A stretch of DNA of 64,000 nucleotides, taken from assembly GCA_963663945.1 (NCBI GenBank), contig OY760687.1:186001-250000 (forward strand), given 5' to 3'. Each line of letters begins with the position of its first letter. The first letter of the stretch is position 1. The translations under genes were made by a program, and so were the position numbers. Positions 1-9,177 of the stretch are shown here, one piece after another. Origin of the DNA: Bin87 sp963663945 (GTDB taxonomy: Bacteria; Chloroflexota; Dehalococcoidia; Lucifugimonadales; UBA3495). A model generated the notes under the pieces. That model saw nothing but the letters and a program-made list of their open reading frames with translations. It was not told the origin of the DNA and ran no database searches.

Positions 1-294
1 AATGCCCCCGACCCTATCTCTCGTCCCTGTCAGTCGGTGCGACTATCGGATCGCCGCTACGCCACCGACAGGGACCGGACACGGGAAATGCCACTTGTGG
101 TGCCTCGTGATCAGAGAAACCACTTCCTACCTCCTGTGATGACGACGGTCTTTCCGTCGGGTTGTGATGAGCGGGGTTTCCGATTCCAACCCCGGCATCT
201 TGAATACAGATTATACGGTACGACGATACTTGTCAACCCCTGCTTGGAACTCGATCAGGCGATTTCGCTGTCCGATGGGTCAGGGTGGCCGAGA
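1..294. other. Gap without a recognisable gene (window start)
   Basis: I see no convincing gene or RNA in the first 294 bases. Overlapping short open frames on both strands look random in composition and have no good ribosome-binding site. The stretch lies beyond the 3' end of the PaREP1-like gene, so any transcript from that gene would run into it. Confidence 0.5.
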
Positions 295-654
295 CTATGC
301 CTGGTCCAGCAGGGGTAGGATTTTGTTCAGTAGTGCCTCTACGTCGTGGAGGCTTTCCGCGACTTCGAAAGCCTGCATCGTGTCCTCGTAGAAGTTCTCG
401 TGAAGGGCGCTGGCCGTGTTGAACCAACGGCGTATATCCCCGTCGCCGGTCTCAGCCCTCAGTCGGCTGACGGTCACCAGATGGTGTCGGTGACGGCTGT
501 GTTCCCAGCCGCGCTGTTCGGCGACAGCCTTGAGGATTTGGGCGGTAGCACCCCAGCCCTTTTCAGATGCCTGTGGCAGGTCGCCGGCGGCGAGTTCCTG
601 TCTGGCCTGCGCCAGAAAACGCTCACTGGCCTGTTGATACTGCTGAGTAGTCAC
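295..654 (-). CDS. PaREP1/HEPN-like helical protein
   Basis: A 119-residue, probably all-helical cytoplasmic protein of the PaREP1 / HEPN-like group. The family pattern is visible: an N-terminal helix with FLAQARQELAAGD, then QASEKGWGATAQILKAV, then a WEHSRHRHHL stretch and a C-terminal helical repeat ending in LLNKILPLLD. The start is GTG, chosen because AGGAGG lies 8 bases upstream (663-668). Two further members occur as a tandem pair at 44496-45223. Exact function is unknown; HEPN proteins are often RNases or nucleotide-binding partners in toxin-antitoxin and defence systems, but I see no RxxxxH catalytic signature here, so I do not assign activity. Confidence 0.7.
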   Translation of the reverse strand: MTTQQYQQASERFLAQARQELAAGDLPQASEKGWGATAQILKAVAEQRGWEHSRHRHHLVTVSRLRAETGDGDIRRWFNTASALHENFYEDTMQAFEVAESLHDVEALLNKILPLLDQA

Positions 655-1135
655 CCTGGGGTCCTCCTGCTGGTTTTACAGGTTAGCAACTTCAACCTGC
701 TTGGGCAATGCTGCGGCCGCGGCGCCCCATGATGGTTGGGGCACAAGTAGCGAAATCGCTTTGGAACTCGATTTGCGTTTTTTTCGTGCCGCCATCGCAA
801 GGGGGATGACATCACCGGGAACGAGACTGCCGCGTTGCGCTCGCAATGACCGACATCCCACGAAGAATGACAGCCACTCCAAAAAGGCGCCGGCGATGTC
901 CGGCGACCTGTGGCGCACCGCTCTGAACACACGACACGATCCAAGTTTTCAAAATTCACGTAAATACGTCAACATTTCACGTCTCGTTATCGGCTTGCCC
1001 TTTGCTATAAGGGAGTGGTTACCGGGAACGGCAGCCTCTCGCTAGTTGCTTCGTACAACTTGCTGCCGCCCCGGATCGTTTCTAATATCACCGGCTCGAC
1101 ATTCGGAGCCCTTTGGGTAGAGGTAGGAACCAACC
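655..1135. other. Intergenic gap with a partial REP-type element
   Basis: The gap separates divergent genes. Around 806-850 a GAGACTGCCGCG...GCTCGCAATGAC stretch is a half copy of the inverted-repeat element seen complete at 59957-60050 and 60505-60599. A TATAAG hexamer near 1006 could be the -10 of the following + strand gene, but its -35 is weak. Frames on the - strand here look like chance. Confidence 0.4.
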
Positions 1136-1828
1136 ATGGCAGATGAACGCGCACACGAATTGGCCCAGCGCCTGCGCAAGGCGGAAGAGGCGGCCAGCTA
1201 CATGGAACGCCTGGAGACGCTGGCATCCGAGGCGCCCACCCTGCGGGAACAGGTCAGCCTGCTTCAGCGCATGGAAGCGCGGGAGAGCCATCGCAAGGAC
1301 GCCATCGAAAACGCCCGCTACGCCCTGTCCGCGGCAGCGGAAGCCCAGCGCGAGCTGCCCGACCTGATTGCAAACGCCGCCAACCTGGTCAACCAGTTGG
1401 CCCGCTCCCTGCGTGAGGTCGACACCTTCCGCCGCGAGGCCACCGCCGCCCTCAGCGTCGTTGACCGCATGGACTACGAGGACGAGCTGGACCAGGCCAT
1501 GGAGGAGCACGAAGAGGAAGAGGAGAATGCCCCCATCCAGCGCGACGCCCAGTCCATCCGGATGGTGGTCGCCTCGCGGCACGGCAGCACCCGGGTCCGG
1601 CGCATGATCGACGAACTGTCGCCGGGGTTCGAGGTCTTCGCCGGGTGCAACCTCAACGCCGATCCCATGCGTGGTGAGCTCACCACACTGATCATGGCCA
1701 AGCTCGCCGCCGAGGCCGAGTCCAGCCGCGGGCCATCGCCGGCGACACGCCGGCCGGCGCCGCCGCCTCAAATGTCCGAGCCGGCCGTTCCGGTCACCCA
1801 GGAGAACGTGGAACCTGCTGGAGACTAA
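1136..1828 (+). CDS. Coiled-coil protein of unknown function
   Basis: A 230-residue acidic soluble protein. Residues 1-130 are rich in Ala, Glu, Arg and Leu with heptad-like spacing and probably form a long coiled coil. A short very acidic segment (EEHEEEEE) follows, then a compact region (VVASRHGSTRVRRMIDELSPGFEVF) and a Pro-rich, probably disordered tail. No signal peptide or membrane segment is visible. ATG start with GAGGTAGGA upstream. It has its own terminator, so it is probably monocistronic. I do not recognise the family; the composition suggests a structural or assembly role, which is inference only. Confidence 0.7.
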   Translation: MADERAHELAQRLRKAEEAASYMERLETLASEAPTLREQVSLLQRMEARESHRKDAIENARYALSAAAEAQRELPDLIANAANLVNQLARSLREVDTFRREATAALSVVDRMDYEDELDQAMEEHEEEEENAPIQRDAQSIRMVVASRHGSTRVRRMIDELSPGFEVFAGCNLNADPMRGELTTLIMAKLAAEAESSRGPSPATRRPAPPPQMSEPAVPVTQENVEPAGD

Positions 1829-1856
1829 CCGGCTTCCGGGCTGACGAAATGCTTTG

Positions 1857-1884
1857 GGGGCGACCACCGGTCGCCCCTTTTTTC
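1857..1884 (+). terminator. Intrinsic terminator (GGGGCGACC hairpin)
   Basis: GGGGCGACC (1857-1865) pairs perfectly with GGTCGCCCC (1869-1877) across a 3-base loop and is followed by six or more T. It ends the coiled-coil gene. The same stem recurs at 40058, 60443 and 60976. Confidence 0.9.
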
Positions 1885-1966
1885 TTGTATCAACTATCCC
1901 GGTTTCGGGTACTATACGCCCCACGCCTTCGTACCTTGAGCCGACCCTACCGAGGAGATGATCACC

Positions 1967-2848
1967 ATGGCCGATAAACAAATTCTGTGCGCCATCGGCG
2001 TCGACCTGGACGCCGTGGGCGGCTGGTTGGGATCGTACGGCGGCGAGGACTCGCCCGACGACATCTCCCGCGGTCTGTTCGCCGGCGAGGTGGGCACCCC
2101 TCGACTGCTCAAGCTCTTCGAGCGGCTCAACATCAAGACCAGCTGGTTCATCCCGGGCCACTCCATCGAGACCTTCCCGGAGGAGTGCCGCATGATCGTG
2201 GAGCAGGGCCACGAGGTGGGCATGCACGGGTACTCCCACGAGAACCCCATCTCCATGTCCCCGGAGCAGGAAGAGGCGGTGCTGCTCCGCTGCATCGACC
2301 TGATCACCGAGGTTTCGGGCAAACGGCCCCGGGGCTACGTCGCGCCGTGGTGGGAGTTCAGCCACGTGACCAATGAGCTGCTGCTCAAGCACGGCATCAA
2401 GTACGACCACAGCCTGATGCACCGGGACTTCGAGTGCTACTACGTCCGCGTTGGCGACCGCTGGACCAAGATCGATTACGCCATGCCGGCCGACTACTGG
2501 ATGCACGCCCTGGAACGCGGCGAGGAGACCGATCTCGTCGAGATACCGGCCAACTGGTACCTGGACGACCTGCCGCCGATGATGTTCATCAAGAAGTCAC
2601 CCAACAGCCACGGCTTCGTCAACCCCAGGGACATCGAGCAGATGTGGCGGGACCAGTTCGACTGGGTTTACCGCGAATACGACGACGCGGTGTTCCCCAT
2701 CACCATCCACCCCGACGTCAGCGGCCGGCCCCAGGTCCTGCTCATGCTGGAGCGCATCATCGAGTACATCCGCTCCCACGACGGCGTGCGGTTCGTGACC
2801 TTCGAGGAGATCGCCGACGACTTCCTGGCGCGGCATCCGCGGCGCTGA
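1967..2848 (+). CDS. Polysaccharide deacetylase family protein (HpPgdA/PuuE-like)
   Basis: NodB-homology (carbohydrate esterase 4 superfamily) hydrolase, 293 residues. The metal site is visible: GVDLD (Asp13/Asp15) at the first strand and HGYSH (His87, His91) as the H-x3-H pair, as in Helicobacter PgdA and allantoinase PuuE-like enzymes. No signal peptide, so probably a cytoplasmic amidase/deacetylase rather than a cell-wall enzyme. Two ATGs are possible, 1958 and 1967; I chose 1967 because GAGGAG ends at 1957 and touches the first ATG but lies 9 bases from the second. It heads a run with an adenosine-deaminase-like enzyme and two amidohydrolases. Substrate unknown. Confidence 0.85.
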   Translation: MADKQILCAIGVDLDAVGGWLGSYGGEDSPDDISRGLFAGEVGTPRLLKLFERLNIKTSWFIPGHSIETFPEECRMIVEQGHEVGMHGYSHENPISMSPEQEEAVLLRCIDLITEVSGKRPRGYVAPWWEFSHVTNELLLKHGIKYDHSLMHRDFECYYVRVGDRWTKIDYAMPADYWMHALERGEETDLVEIPANWYLDDLPPMMFIKKSPNSHGFVNPRDIEQMWRDQFDWVYREYDDAVFPITIHPDVSGRPQVLLMLERIIEYIRSHDGVRFVTFEEIADDFLARHPRR

Positions 2849-2896
2849 ACCGCCGGGCAGCCCGGGCGCGTATCCGACGCCATCGGTACCTCGCAG

Positions 2897-4252
2897 ATGA
2901 ACAGATACCCCAGAAAACTGGCGGACCTCCATACGCATCTGTACGGGTGCATCCACTCTGCTGACTTCCTGGAGTTCCTCAAGGATCGCGAGGTGGATTG
3001 GACCAGATACGAGAACAATTACCACCGGGTCTACGGGGTTTCCCCGCTCATCACGGACGTCCTGGAGAGATGCCGCCGGGGGATCGCTGGTGCCGGTGCC
3101 GAATTTGACCGGCTGTTCGTGTTCGGCGATGACGATGCCGGCAACTTCGACAGGTTCCAGGCCAAATACAACATGCTGAATCACGGCGGTGTTATGTCCG
3201 GGTTCTGGCGAGGTGAATTGCCAGCGTCGGCGGTCATCGCCGAAACGTGCATGTTCATCCATAAGATCATCGCCCGGCAACAACAGCAAAATCTCGGCTA
3301 CGTGGAGCACCGGATGGCGCTCGGACCCGATGGCGCACAATCCCAGTCGAGAGAAATGTTGCGCACTATGCTGGCAACCTATGCGGAGTACGAGGACGCG
3401 GACATCCAGGCGAGGCTCGCCATCAGCCTGCCCAGGGAGAACCCATGGCCGAACTGGGAGCTGGTCCGGGAGGCTGTGCTGGGTCCGCTGGGGCACCTGT
3501 TAACCGGGATCGACTTCTGCTACTTGGAAGAGGGTTATCCGCCCAAGGATCAGCGCGAGCTGTTCAACGAGGTGAAAGATTTCAACCGTCGGCACCCCGA
3601 ACGGGCGTTGGCCGTCCTGTATCACGTCGGCGAGAGTTTCAACGACAAGTACCTGGAGAGCGCCGTGCGCTGGGTGCACGAAGCCGCTGAGTTCGGCGCC
3701 CACCGCCTGGGTCATGCCATCGCGCTGGGAGTTGACCCGGCACGATACGGCAGGCACACCCGGACCGAAAGCGTCTCGGAGCGTGTGGATCAATTGCGGT
3801 ATGATTTGATCCACCGGGAAGGGCTGGGCGAATTTGGTGTCCGAGTGGACGTGGCCACCGCCACCGAGGAGTTGGAACGCATCAGCTCTCTGCCGATGGA
3901 CCACCGGATCACTATGGAATACGACGACGCCAAACTCGACGAGTTTCGGCAACGCCAGGAGTTTGCCATCGGTTGCGTTCGGGATTTGGGCGCGGTAATC
4001 GAAGTGTGTCCGACGTCAAACCGCCGCATCGGGGGAATAACGAACCCGGAGCATCACCCTGTAAAACGGTTTATCGCCAGCAACGCTCCGTTCGTCATCG
4101 CCAGCGATGATCCCGGGATATTCGGGATCACCCTGGCCGACGAGGTTGCCTGGGTTGGCGAACACCACCGGCTGACCGACGACACGATGGAACACATCCT
4201 GGACCTGGGGTGGTCCAGTCGCAGCGAAGTTCTGACTGGTCGGTTGTCCTGA
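2897..4252 (+). CDS. Adenosine-deaminase-like metal-dependent hydrolase
   Basis: Amidohydrolase-superfamily protein of the adenosine/AMP deaminase type, 451 residues (typical ADA about 340, so this is long). Signatures in order: DLHTHLYG (His12, His14 metal ligands), HVGES (metal-binding His), HRLGHAIAL, EVCPTSN, and ASDDPGIFG, the ADA Asp-Asp motif. An insert of roughly 100 residues lies between the first strand and the barrel core. It follows the deacetylase by 48 bases on the same strand. Hydrolytic deamination of a purine-like nucleoside or base is the family reaction; the actual substrate cannot be read from the sequence. Confidence 0.85.
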   Translation: MNRYPRKLADLHTHLYGCIHSADFLEFLKDREVDWTRYENNYHRVYGVSPLITDVLERCRRGIAGAGAEFDRLFVFGDDDAGNFDRFQAKYNMLNHGGVMSGFWRGELPASAVIAETCMFIHKIIARQQQQNLGYVEHRMALGPDGAQSQSREMLRTMLATYAEYEDADIQARLAISLPRENPWPNWELVREAVLGPLGHLLTGIDFCYLEEGYPPKDQRELFNEVKDFNRRHPERALAVLYHVGESFNDKYLESAVRWVHEAAEFGAHRLGHAIALGVDPARYGRHTRTESVSERVDQLRYDLIHREGLGEFGVRVDVATATEELERISSLPMDHRITMEYDDAKLDEFRQRQEFAIGCVRDLGAVIEVCPTSNRRIGGITNPEHHPVKRFIASNAPFVIASDDPGIFGITLADEVAWVGEHHRLTDDTMEHILDLGWSSRSEVLTGRLS

Positions 4253-4347
4253 CCACAGCGACAACCACCAAGTCCGATGATCGCTCGCTCGCGACGCACG
4301 CCTTTCTCGTTCAACCGTTCTTGGCATCCTCCCCTCAGGAGACGAAC

Positions 4348-5343
4348 ATGCGCAGCATCGACATTCACGCCCACCTGACGCCGCAGTGCTTCTGGCGCGC
4401 CACCGAGGACGGCGGCGACTGGCACACCCTGCGGCGGGAGCAGGATGCCAATGGACGCCCCATCCTGGTGTCGGGAACCGGCCGCGGCCAGCTTCCGCCC
4501 AAGGCCAGCTGGACGCCGGAGCAACGCCTGGCCGACATGGACTCCCTGGGCGTGGACGTACACGTGGTCTCGCCCTTCGGCGGGTTCTACAACTACGACA
4601 TGGATACCGACGTGACCGTCGCGACGTCCCGGGAATGCAACGACGAGATCAGCCAGATGATGCAATCCTGGCCCGAACGGTTCTCCGGCCTGGCGACGCT
4701 ACCCATGCAGGACGTGCCCGCCGCCATCGCCGAGCTGGAGCGGGTCATGGTGAACCTGGGGTTCAAGGGCGCGATGATCGACGACAAGATCAACGGCAAG
4801 CTGCTGGACGAGCCGGAGTTCATGCCCTTCTGGAAGGCCGCCGAGCAACTGGGCGCGGTCATCCTGTTCCACCAGTCCGGCGACACCATCGTCGACGCGC
4901 GCATCAAACGGTACCACCTGCCGAACTCGGTGGGGAACCTGGCCGACCGCACGCTGACCTTCGCGTCTCTGGTGATGGGCGGCGTCATGGACGCCTGCCC
5001 CGACCTGCGCATCTGCCTGTCCCACGGCGGCGGGTACGCCTGCTATGGCGCGGGCCGGATGGACCGGGGCTGGGAGCGCACCCCAGAGACCCAGCGGGTG
5101 GCCGCCAACCCGCCCAGCCAGTACCTGAACCGGTTCTACTACGACTGCATCGTGTACACCGAGGAGTCCCTGCGGTTCCTCATCGACTCCGTGGGCATCG
5201 ACCGGGTGGTTTTCGGCACCGACTGGCCCTACGACATGGCGCAGGACTGGCCGGTTTCGTGGATATTGGCCATGGACAGCCTGACCCAGGACGAGAAGGA
5301 CGCCATCCTGTGGAAGAACCTCGAAACCCTGCTGGGCATCTGA
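4348..5343 (+). CDS. Amidohydrolase family 2 (ACMSD-like) protein, copy 1
   Basis: 331-residue TIM-barrel metal hydrolase/decarboxylase of the aminocarboxymuconate-semialdehyde decarboxylase-like group. Motifs: DIHAH (His7, His9), ILFHQSG (metal His), CLSHGGG, and GTDWPY (catalytic Asp). The frame is open further upstream, but the alignment with the next gene and the CTCAGGAG site upstream support ATG at 4348. Family members decarboxylate or hydrolyse aromatic-derived acids; substrate unknown. It is followed 52 bases later by a paralog with the same layout, so the pair arose by tandem duplication or serves two related substrates. Confidence 0.88.
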   Translation: MRSIDIHAHLTPQCFWRATEDGGDWHTLRREQDANGRPILVSGTGRGQLPPKASWTPEQRLADMDSLGVDVHVVSPFGGFYNYDMDTDVTVATSRECNDEISQMMQSWPERFSGLATLPMQDVPAAIAELERVMVNLGFKGAMIDDKINGKLLDEPEFMPFWKAAEQLGAVILFHQSGDTIVDARIKRYHLPNSVGNLADRTLTFASLVMGGVMDACPDLRICLSHGGGYACYGAGRMDRGWERTPETQRVAANPPSQYLNRFYYDCIVYTEESLRFLIDSVGIDRVVFGTDWPYDMAQDWPVSWILAMDSLTQDEKDAILWKNLETLLGI

Positions 5344-5395
5344 AGGCCAGCTTCCCGTCCCGCGTTCCGCAAGCCCGTGTTCCGGAGGACAATTC

Positions 5396-6397
5396 GTGAG
5401 ACACATCGACGTACACACCCACCTGGTGCCGCAGATCCTGTGGAAGGCCTTTGCAAACGGCGAGGACTGGCACGGGATGCAGCACGAGGTCCAGGGTGAC
5501 CTCGAGTTCATCGTCGGCAACGGCAAGCGCATCCTGATCAACTCGCCCAAGATCCGGTACACGCCGGAGGAACGCCTGGCGGACATGGACGCTGAGGGCA
5601 CCGACGTACAGGTGGTATCCATCCACACCCCGCTGTTCCCGTACCACTGGGAGACCGCCGCAGCGGTCAAGGCGTCCCAGGAGGTCAACGACGAAATCGC
5701 CGGCATGACCCGGAAGTGGCCCGACCGTTTCGCCGGACTGGCCACGCTGCCGGTGCAGGACGTCGACGCCGCCATCGCCGAACTGGAAAGGGCCGTCAAG
5801 GTCCTGGGCCTCAAGGGCGCCGAACTCGACATGGTGGTCAACGGCCAGAACTGGGACGAACCGCACTTCCTGCCGCTGTTCAAGGCCGCCGAGGAACTCG
5901 ATGCCCTGCTGTTCTTCCACCCGCAGCCCCAGGACAACATCATGGCGCTGGAGCGGACACTGCGTTACGGCATCCCCAACAGCGTGGGCGTCGTGCTGGA
6001 AGACGCTCTGCTGGTGGCTACCTTGATCCACAGCGGCGTGCTCGACGAATGCCCGAACCTGCGGGTGTGCGTCGCCCACGGCGGCGGCGGGGCCTGCTTC
6101 GGCATGGGACGCCTGGATCACGGCTGGCAGGTGCGCTCCGAGGCCCGCGTCAACATACTGAAGCCGCCCAGCGCGTACCAGAAGCAGATCTACTACGATT
6201 TCCTGACCAGCAGCGAGGCCGGGCTGCGGTTTCTCATCGACAGCGTTGGCGTCGACCGTGTCGTCATCGGCAGCGACTGGCCCTTCGTGGGCTGGGACCC
6301 CTCACCCGGCGGTTGGCTGGAAGGCCTCGAAAGTCTTTCTCAAGAGGAGAAGGAAAAGATTTCGTGGCGCAACCTGGAAGCACTCCTGGGCATCTGA
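5396..6397 (+). CDS. Amidohydrolase family 2 (ACMSD-like) protein, copy 2
   Basis: 333-residue paralog of the preceding gene. Motifs: DVHTH (His7, His9), LFFHPQP (metal His), CVAHGGGG, and GSDWPF (catalytic Asp). The start is GTG at 5396, supported by CGGAGG about 8 bases upstream and by N-terminal alignment with copy 1. The shared block KWPDRF.GLATLPVQDV.AAIAELER is nearly identical between the two proteins. Last gene of the + strand run that begins at 1967. Confidence 0.88.
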   Translation: MRHIDVHTHLVPQILWKAFANGEDWHGMQHEVQGDLEFIVGNGKRILINSPKIRYTPEERLADMDAEGTDVQVVSIHTPLFPYHWETAAAVKASQEVNDEIAGMTRKWPDRFAGLATLPVQDVDAAIAELERAVKVLGLKGAELDMVVNGQNWDEPHFLPLFKAAEELDALLFFHPQPQDNIMALERTLRYGIPNSVGVVLEDALLVATLIHSGVLDECPNLRVCVAHGGGGACFGMGRLDHGWQVRSEARVNILKPPSAYQKQIYYDFLTSSEAGLRFLIDSVGVDRVVIGSDWPFVGWDPSPGGWLEGLESLSQEEKEKISWRNLEALLGI

Positions 6398-6493
6398 CGA
6401 CGGAGTTCGATAAGCGCGCAGATTTTCAGCAAAACGGTCATTTTACGAGAGCAATGTAAGCGATAATGCCGGCGATTCGGATAGCAGATGAAC

Positions 6494-6520
6494 ATCATGT
6501 GTAACATGTTCACATGTGAT
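6494..6520. promoter_or_regulatory. Imperfect palindrome, possible operator
   Basis: AT-rich dyad built around AACATGTT, flanked by TGTG on the left and CACA on the right with one extra base. It looks like a dimeric regulator site, but no promoter or gene start lies beside it, so its role is open. Confidence 0.3.
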
Positions 6521-6651
6521 GTGCGCAAGCAATCCAACCTGGAGAGGCCGGTGCAGGGCGAATGGCGTTTCATGCCGGCCTGACCACTGGCGGAATCCCG
6601 GATGCCGCATTATCATCCCGCGCGCCGGTCGATAGGCTGGCTAGTTGAACA

Positions 6652-6679
6652 CCCCGTCGGCCGTTCTCGGCCGGCGGGG
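6652..6679. other. Stable GC hairpin
   Basis: CCCCGTCGGCCG (6652-6663) pairs with CGGCCGGCGGGG (6668-6679) over a TTCT loop, with a single wobble. No T-run follows on either strand, so it is not a typical intrinsic terminator. It sits between convergent genes. Confidence 0.5.
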
Positions 6680-6817
6680 ATATCCCTCGAAAACGGTTGC
6701 GGCTCTCGTATTGCCGGACCCCGTCGGTTCGGCCTCATGCCGCGAACGGACTCCCGGAGCGGGTCCGGACGGGCCGCCAGGCAGCGTACGGGCCGTGAGG
6801 TGAAGGCGCTGGCGGGT

Positions 6818-7294
6818 TCAGTTCCAGCGCACTTCGATGGGGAAACTGCTCCGCGAAGCCCAGACTTGCCAGTGCCCGGCGTCGTAGTCCCGGATCAGCA
6901 CGGTCTGGCCCCGTGGTGTGAGCGCGGTGCCTTGCAGGGGCCGGTCCGGGCCGAATCTGGCGGTGCCAGGCCAGTCCGTCTTGCGGATTACGCAGAGGGA
7001 ATCGCCGGTCGTGGTTTGCGCGGTTCCGGGCGGGCGCGGCGACTTCCGGACTTTCAGGCTCTCCGCCGTCATTTCCACCCGTGGGCCACGGCCCAACGAG
7101 TTTGAAGCCGTGCTGATGGCGACCTCAACGACGTAGTTGAAACTCTCGCCTTTGGACCGGCAGGAGCCGCTTGCGAATAACGAAGACCCGGTGGCAACCC
7201 GTGTGGTGAACCAGTTACCGACCCAAACGTAGGCCGTGAACGCGATCAGGAGACCGGTGACAACCATCAGCGTCGCTGTGATTGGACGGCGCAT
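6818..7294 (-). CDS. Membrane-anchored hypothetical protein
   Basis: 158 residues: a short basic N-terminus, one hydrophobic segment (residues 7-27, TATLMVVTGLLIAFTAYVWV), then an extracytoplasmic domain of about 125 residues with two Cys in the first part (SGSCRSKG) and later SLCVIRK. Likely a signal-anchored periplasmic or outer-face protein. ATG start with GGAGCGGGAAG just upstream. Family not recognised; the gene stands alone between gaps. Confidence 0.6.
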   Translation of the reverse strand: MRRPITATLMVVTGLLIAFTAYVWVGNWFTTRVATGSSLFASGSCRSKGESFNYVVEVAISTASNSLGRGPRVEMTAESLKVRKSPRPPGTAQTTTGDSLCVIRKTDWPGTARFGPDRPLQGTALTPRGQTVLIRDYDAGHWQVWASRSSFPIEVRWN

Positions 7295-7428
7295 CTTCCC
7301 GCTCCAATTACCGTATGCGGTAGGTCAGTTGCTCAGCTACTTCAGGCCTGCGTAAACCCCAATAACTGGCATGCGCCCTCGATTGATATCAGCGCGCTCA
7401 CTCCGTTACGATGCGTCATGTCTTCCTC

Positions 7429-7464
7429 CTTATCCAGGGTGGCTGGCTTATCCAAGGTGGCTGG
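7429..7464. repeat. Two-copy 18-base tandem repeat
   Basis: CTTATCCAGGGTGGCTGG is followed directly by CTTATCCAAGGTGGCTGG (one difference). Short direct duplication in a gene-free stretch. Confidence 0.7.
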
Positions 7465-7844
7465 ACACCGGCCGGAGCGGACACGACCCGCTGCGGCCGA
7501 CTTGTTGTCGGTCACCTGAGGAGGCTACGTTCAGCAGTGGCCCAGCTATTGCAACGACGCCTAGCGGGGTCGTTGAACGCCTTCAAGAAGGTAGATCCGA
7601 GGGCGAAATCAGCCCTCGTCGGGAAAATGCTCAGTCAGGATGGGTCGGGAGCGCTGCGATTGCCAGGACGCGCGGCCAATGAGTCCACGCGGTCCATCTT
7701 ATGCGTAATACGATCTGATTCGATTGTCTGAACGCCGACCCACAAGTTGTGATAAATCGTTACGATAATCGGAGCATACGGTGCCCGGGCTGGGGAGTCA
7801 ATAATGGTAGTCCCCCACGGGTACCCCATTTATGGTGGGGACAC

Positions 7845-7952
7845 GTCAGAAGCAGGATTTCAGGATCTGGGGATAATCAGGATAGGGACCGTTCCGTGAC
7901 GTAGATCTCCAATCCTGCCCAATCATAAAATCCCGTAAATCCCGCCTCTGAC
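7845..7952 (+). repeat. AGGATT interspersed element, copy A
   Basis: Starts GTCAGAAGCAGGATTT and ends GCCTCTGAC; the two arms carry several (A)GGATT or AATCC words and form an imperfect inverted repeat. Same orientation as copy C (12932-13041), opposite to copies B and D. This copy has diverged most at its left flank. Confidence 0.8.
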
Positions 7953-8047
7953 GATTCACGAAACTGAGCACGCCCGAGTAACGGTCTGCGGTGCTGGAAC
8001 ACCGCCGGATAGCCGGCCCGAAACCGCGCGAAGGACGGGTCGCCACC

Positions 8048-9148
8048 TCAGCCTACGGGCAGTTCCCGGCCACTATCGGACGCCTGCTTGACGGTGTCGA
8101 GGAAGCGATGGAGACCGACGGCGGTATCGAAGGTTGGCAGGCGACTGGTTTCGCCCGTCCTGATCGCCTGGGCGAACAGGGCGTATAGCTGCCCGACGTT
8201 GTACGGGTCGCCCTGGGGGAAATCGCCTGGCACGTGCATGAACTGCTGGGGGATTTCCAGGTCTGCCAACGCGTGGTTCCCCTTCGCTCCCTGTACCCGC
8301 AGCATCTCGCCGCGCTGCGATGACACGCTGCCGGTGACGATCAGCGTCCCTTCCCGGCCGTAGATCTCCATGCGGTACCCGCTACCGGCCCAGGGGACGG
8401 CGCCAACGTGGACCGCTGCCGCGGCGCCTCGCGCCAACTCTCCGGATACCCGCACGTTGTCCGGCGACAGGACGTCGACGTATTGCTGGGTGTCGGTCTC
8501 GTACCACTGGCGCACCTGGTTGGTGACCATGCAGGCGACGCGGTTGAAGTCGCCCAGCACGAAGCGCAGGGCGTCGATCACGTGGCCGGTGGCAATGGTC
8601 AGGGTGTTGGCGCCCGCGCTGGGGTCCCGCTGCCAGGTGCCGCTCGATTGCCGATTCACCGGGCCGTCCCGAAATGTGGTTACGGTGCAGGTCATCACTT
8701 CGCCCACATAGCCGGTATCGATCAGATCCTTCACGTACATCAGCGCCGGACTGACGCGGGACTGAAGCCCGACCGCCGTCTGCACGCCCTTGGCCCGGGC
8801 CAGTTCCGTCAACTCCTCGGCCTCGGCGGTGGTACGACCCAGGGGCCACTCGGTGAGGACGTGCTTGCCGGCCTCGATGGCGGCCTTCGTCGGCTCATAG
8901 TGCGACGGAACCCGCACCACCACGGCCACGGCGTCGATGTCCGGCGATGCGGCCATCTCGCGGAAATCGTGGAAGGCGAGTTTCGCGCCGAAGGCCTGCC
9001 GGGCCTCTTCCGCGCTCTCGGGCCTGGTGGTGCACACCGCGGTGAATTCCACGTCCGGGCTGGCGAGCAGCGCGGGAAAGTGCGACTGGCCGGCCCAGCT
9101 GGAGTTGACGTTGGCTCCCACGAAACCAAGGCGGATCTTGTCTGTCAT
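8048..9148 (-). CDS. Gfo/Idh/MocA family NAD(P)-dependent oxidoreductase, copy 1
   Basis: 366 residues. N-terminal Rossmann fold (IRLGFVGAN), the family motif TEWPLGR after GKHVL in place of the usual EKP, and a C-terminal beta-sheet domain with YRMEIYGREGTL. Members oxidise or reduce sugars, inositols and related polyols. The start was set at ATG 9148, where CAGGAGC lies 8-10 bases upstream; the longer open frame to 9259 lacks this. It is a clear paralog of 49356-50462 (shared RVPSHYEPT, AGSGYRMEIYG). It lies 30 bases downstream of the DUF6602 gene on the same strand. Confidence 0.88.
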   Translation of the reverse strand: MTDKIRLGFVGANVNSSWAGQSHFPALLASPDVEFTAVCTTRPESAEEARQAFGAKLAFHDFREMAASPDIDAVAVVVRVPSHYEPTKAAIEAGKHVLTEWPLGRTTAEAEELTELARAKGVQTAVGLQSRVSPALMYVKDLIDTGYVGEVMTCTVTTFRDGPVNRQSSGTWQRDPSAGANTLTIATGHVIDALRFVLGDFNRVACMVTNQVRQWYETDTQQYVDVLSPDNVRVSGELARGAAAAVHVGAVPWAGSGYRMEIYGREGTLIVTGSVSSQRGEMLRVQGAKGNHALADLEIPQQFMHVPGDFPQGDPYNVGQLYALFAQAIRTGETSRLPTFDTAVGLHRFLDTVKQASDSGRELPVG

Positions 9149-9177
9149 GATGCGGGCTCCTGCGTTGTGATGGGCGG

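Larger units (their letters stand above)
6398..6817. other. Intergenic gap with two palindromes
   Basis: No gene seen. The gap lies between convergent genes and holds two inverted repeats annotated separately (6494-6520 and 6652-6679). Open frames reading through here are compositionally random. Confidence 0.5.
7295..8047. other. Gene-poor gap with repeats
   Basis: About 750 bases with no convincing gene. An open + strand frame at 7411-7731 has repeated GGWLIQGGW at its start, which only reflects an 18-base tandem repeat, and poor codon character afterwards. The gap also contains copy A of the AGGATT element (7845-7952). Confidence 0.5.

Noticed and set aside
1088..2506. Very long - strand frame (472 codons) opposite the coiled-coil and deacetylase genes
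   Set aside because: Antisense shadow typical of high-GC DNA; the + strand genes have motifs, ribosome-binding sites and a terminator.
7411..7731. 106-codon + strand frame starting MRHVFLLIQGGW
   Set aside because: Its repeated GGWLIQGGW is only the translation of an 18-base tandem repeat, and the remainder has random composition.
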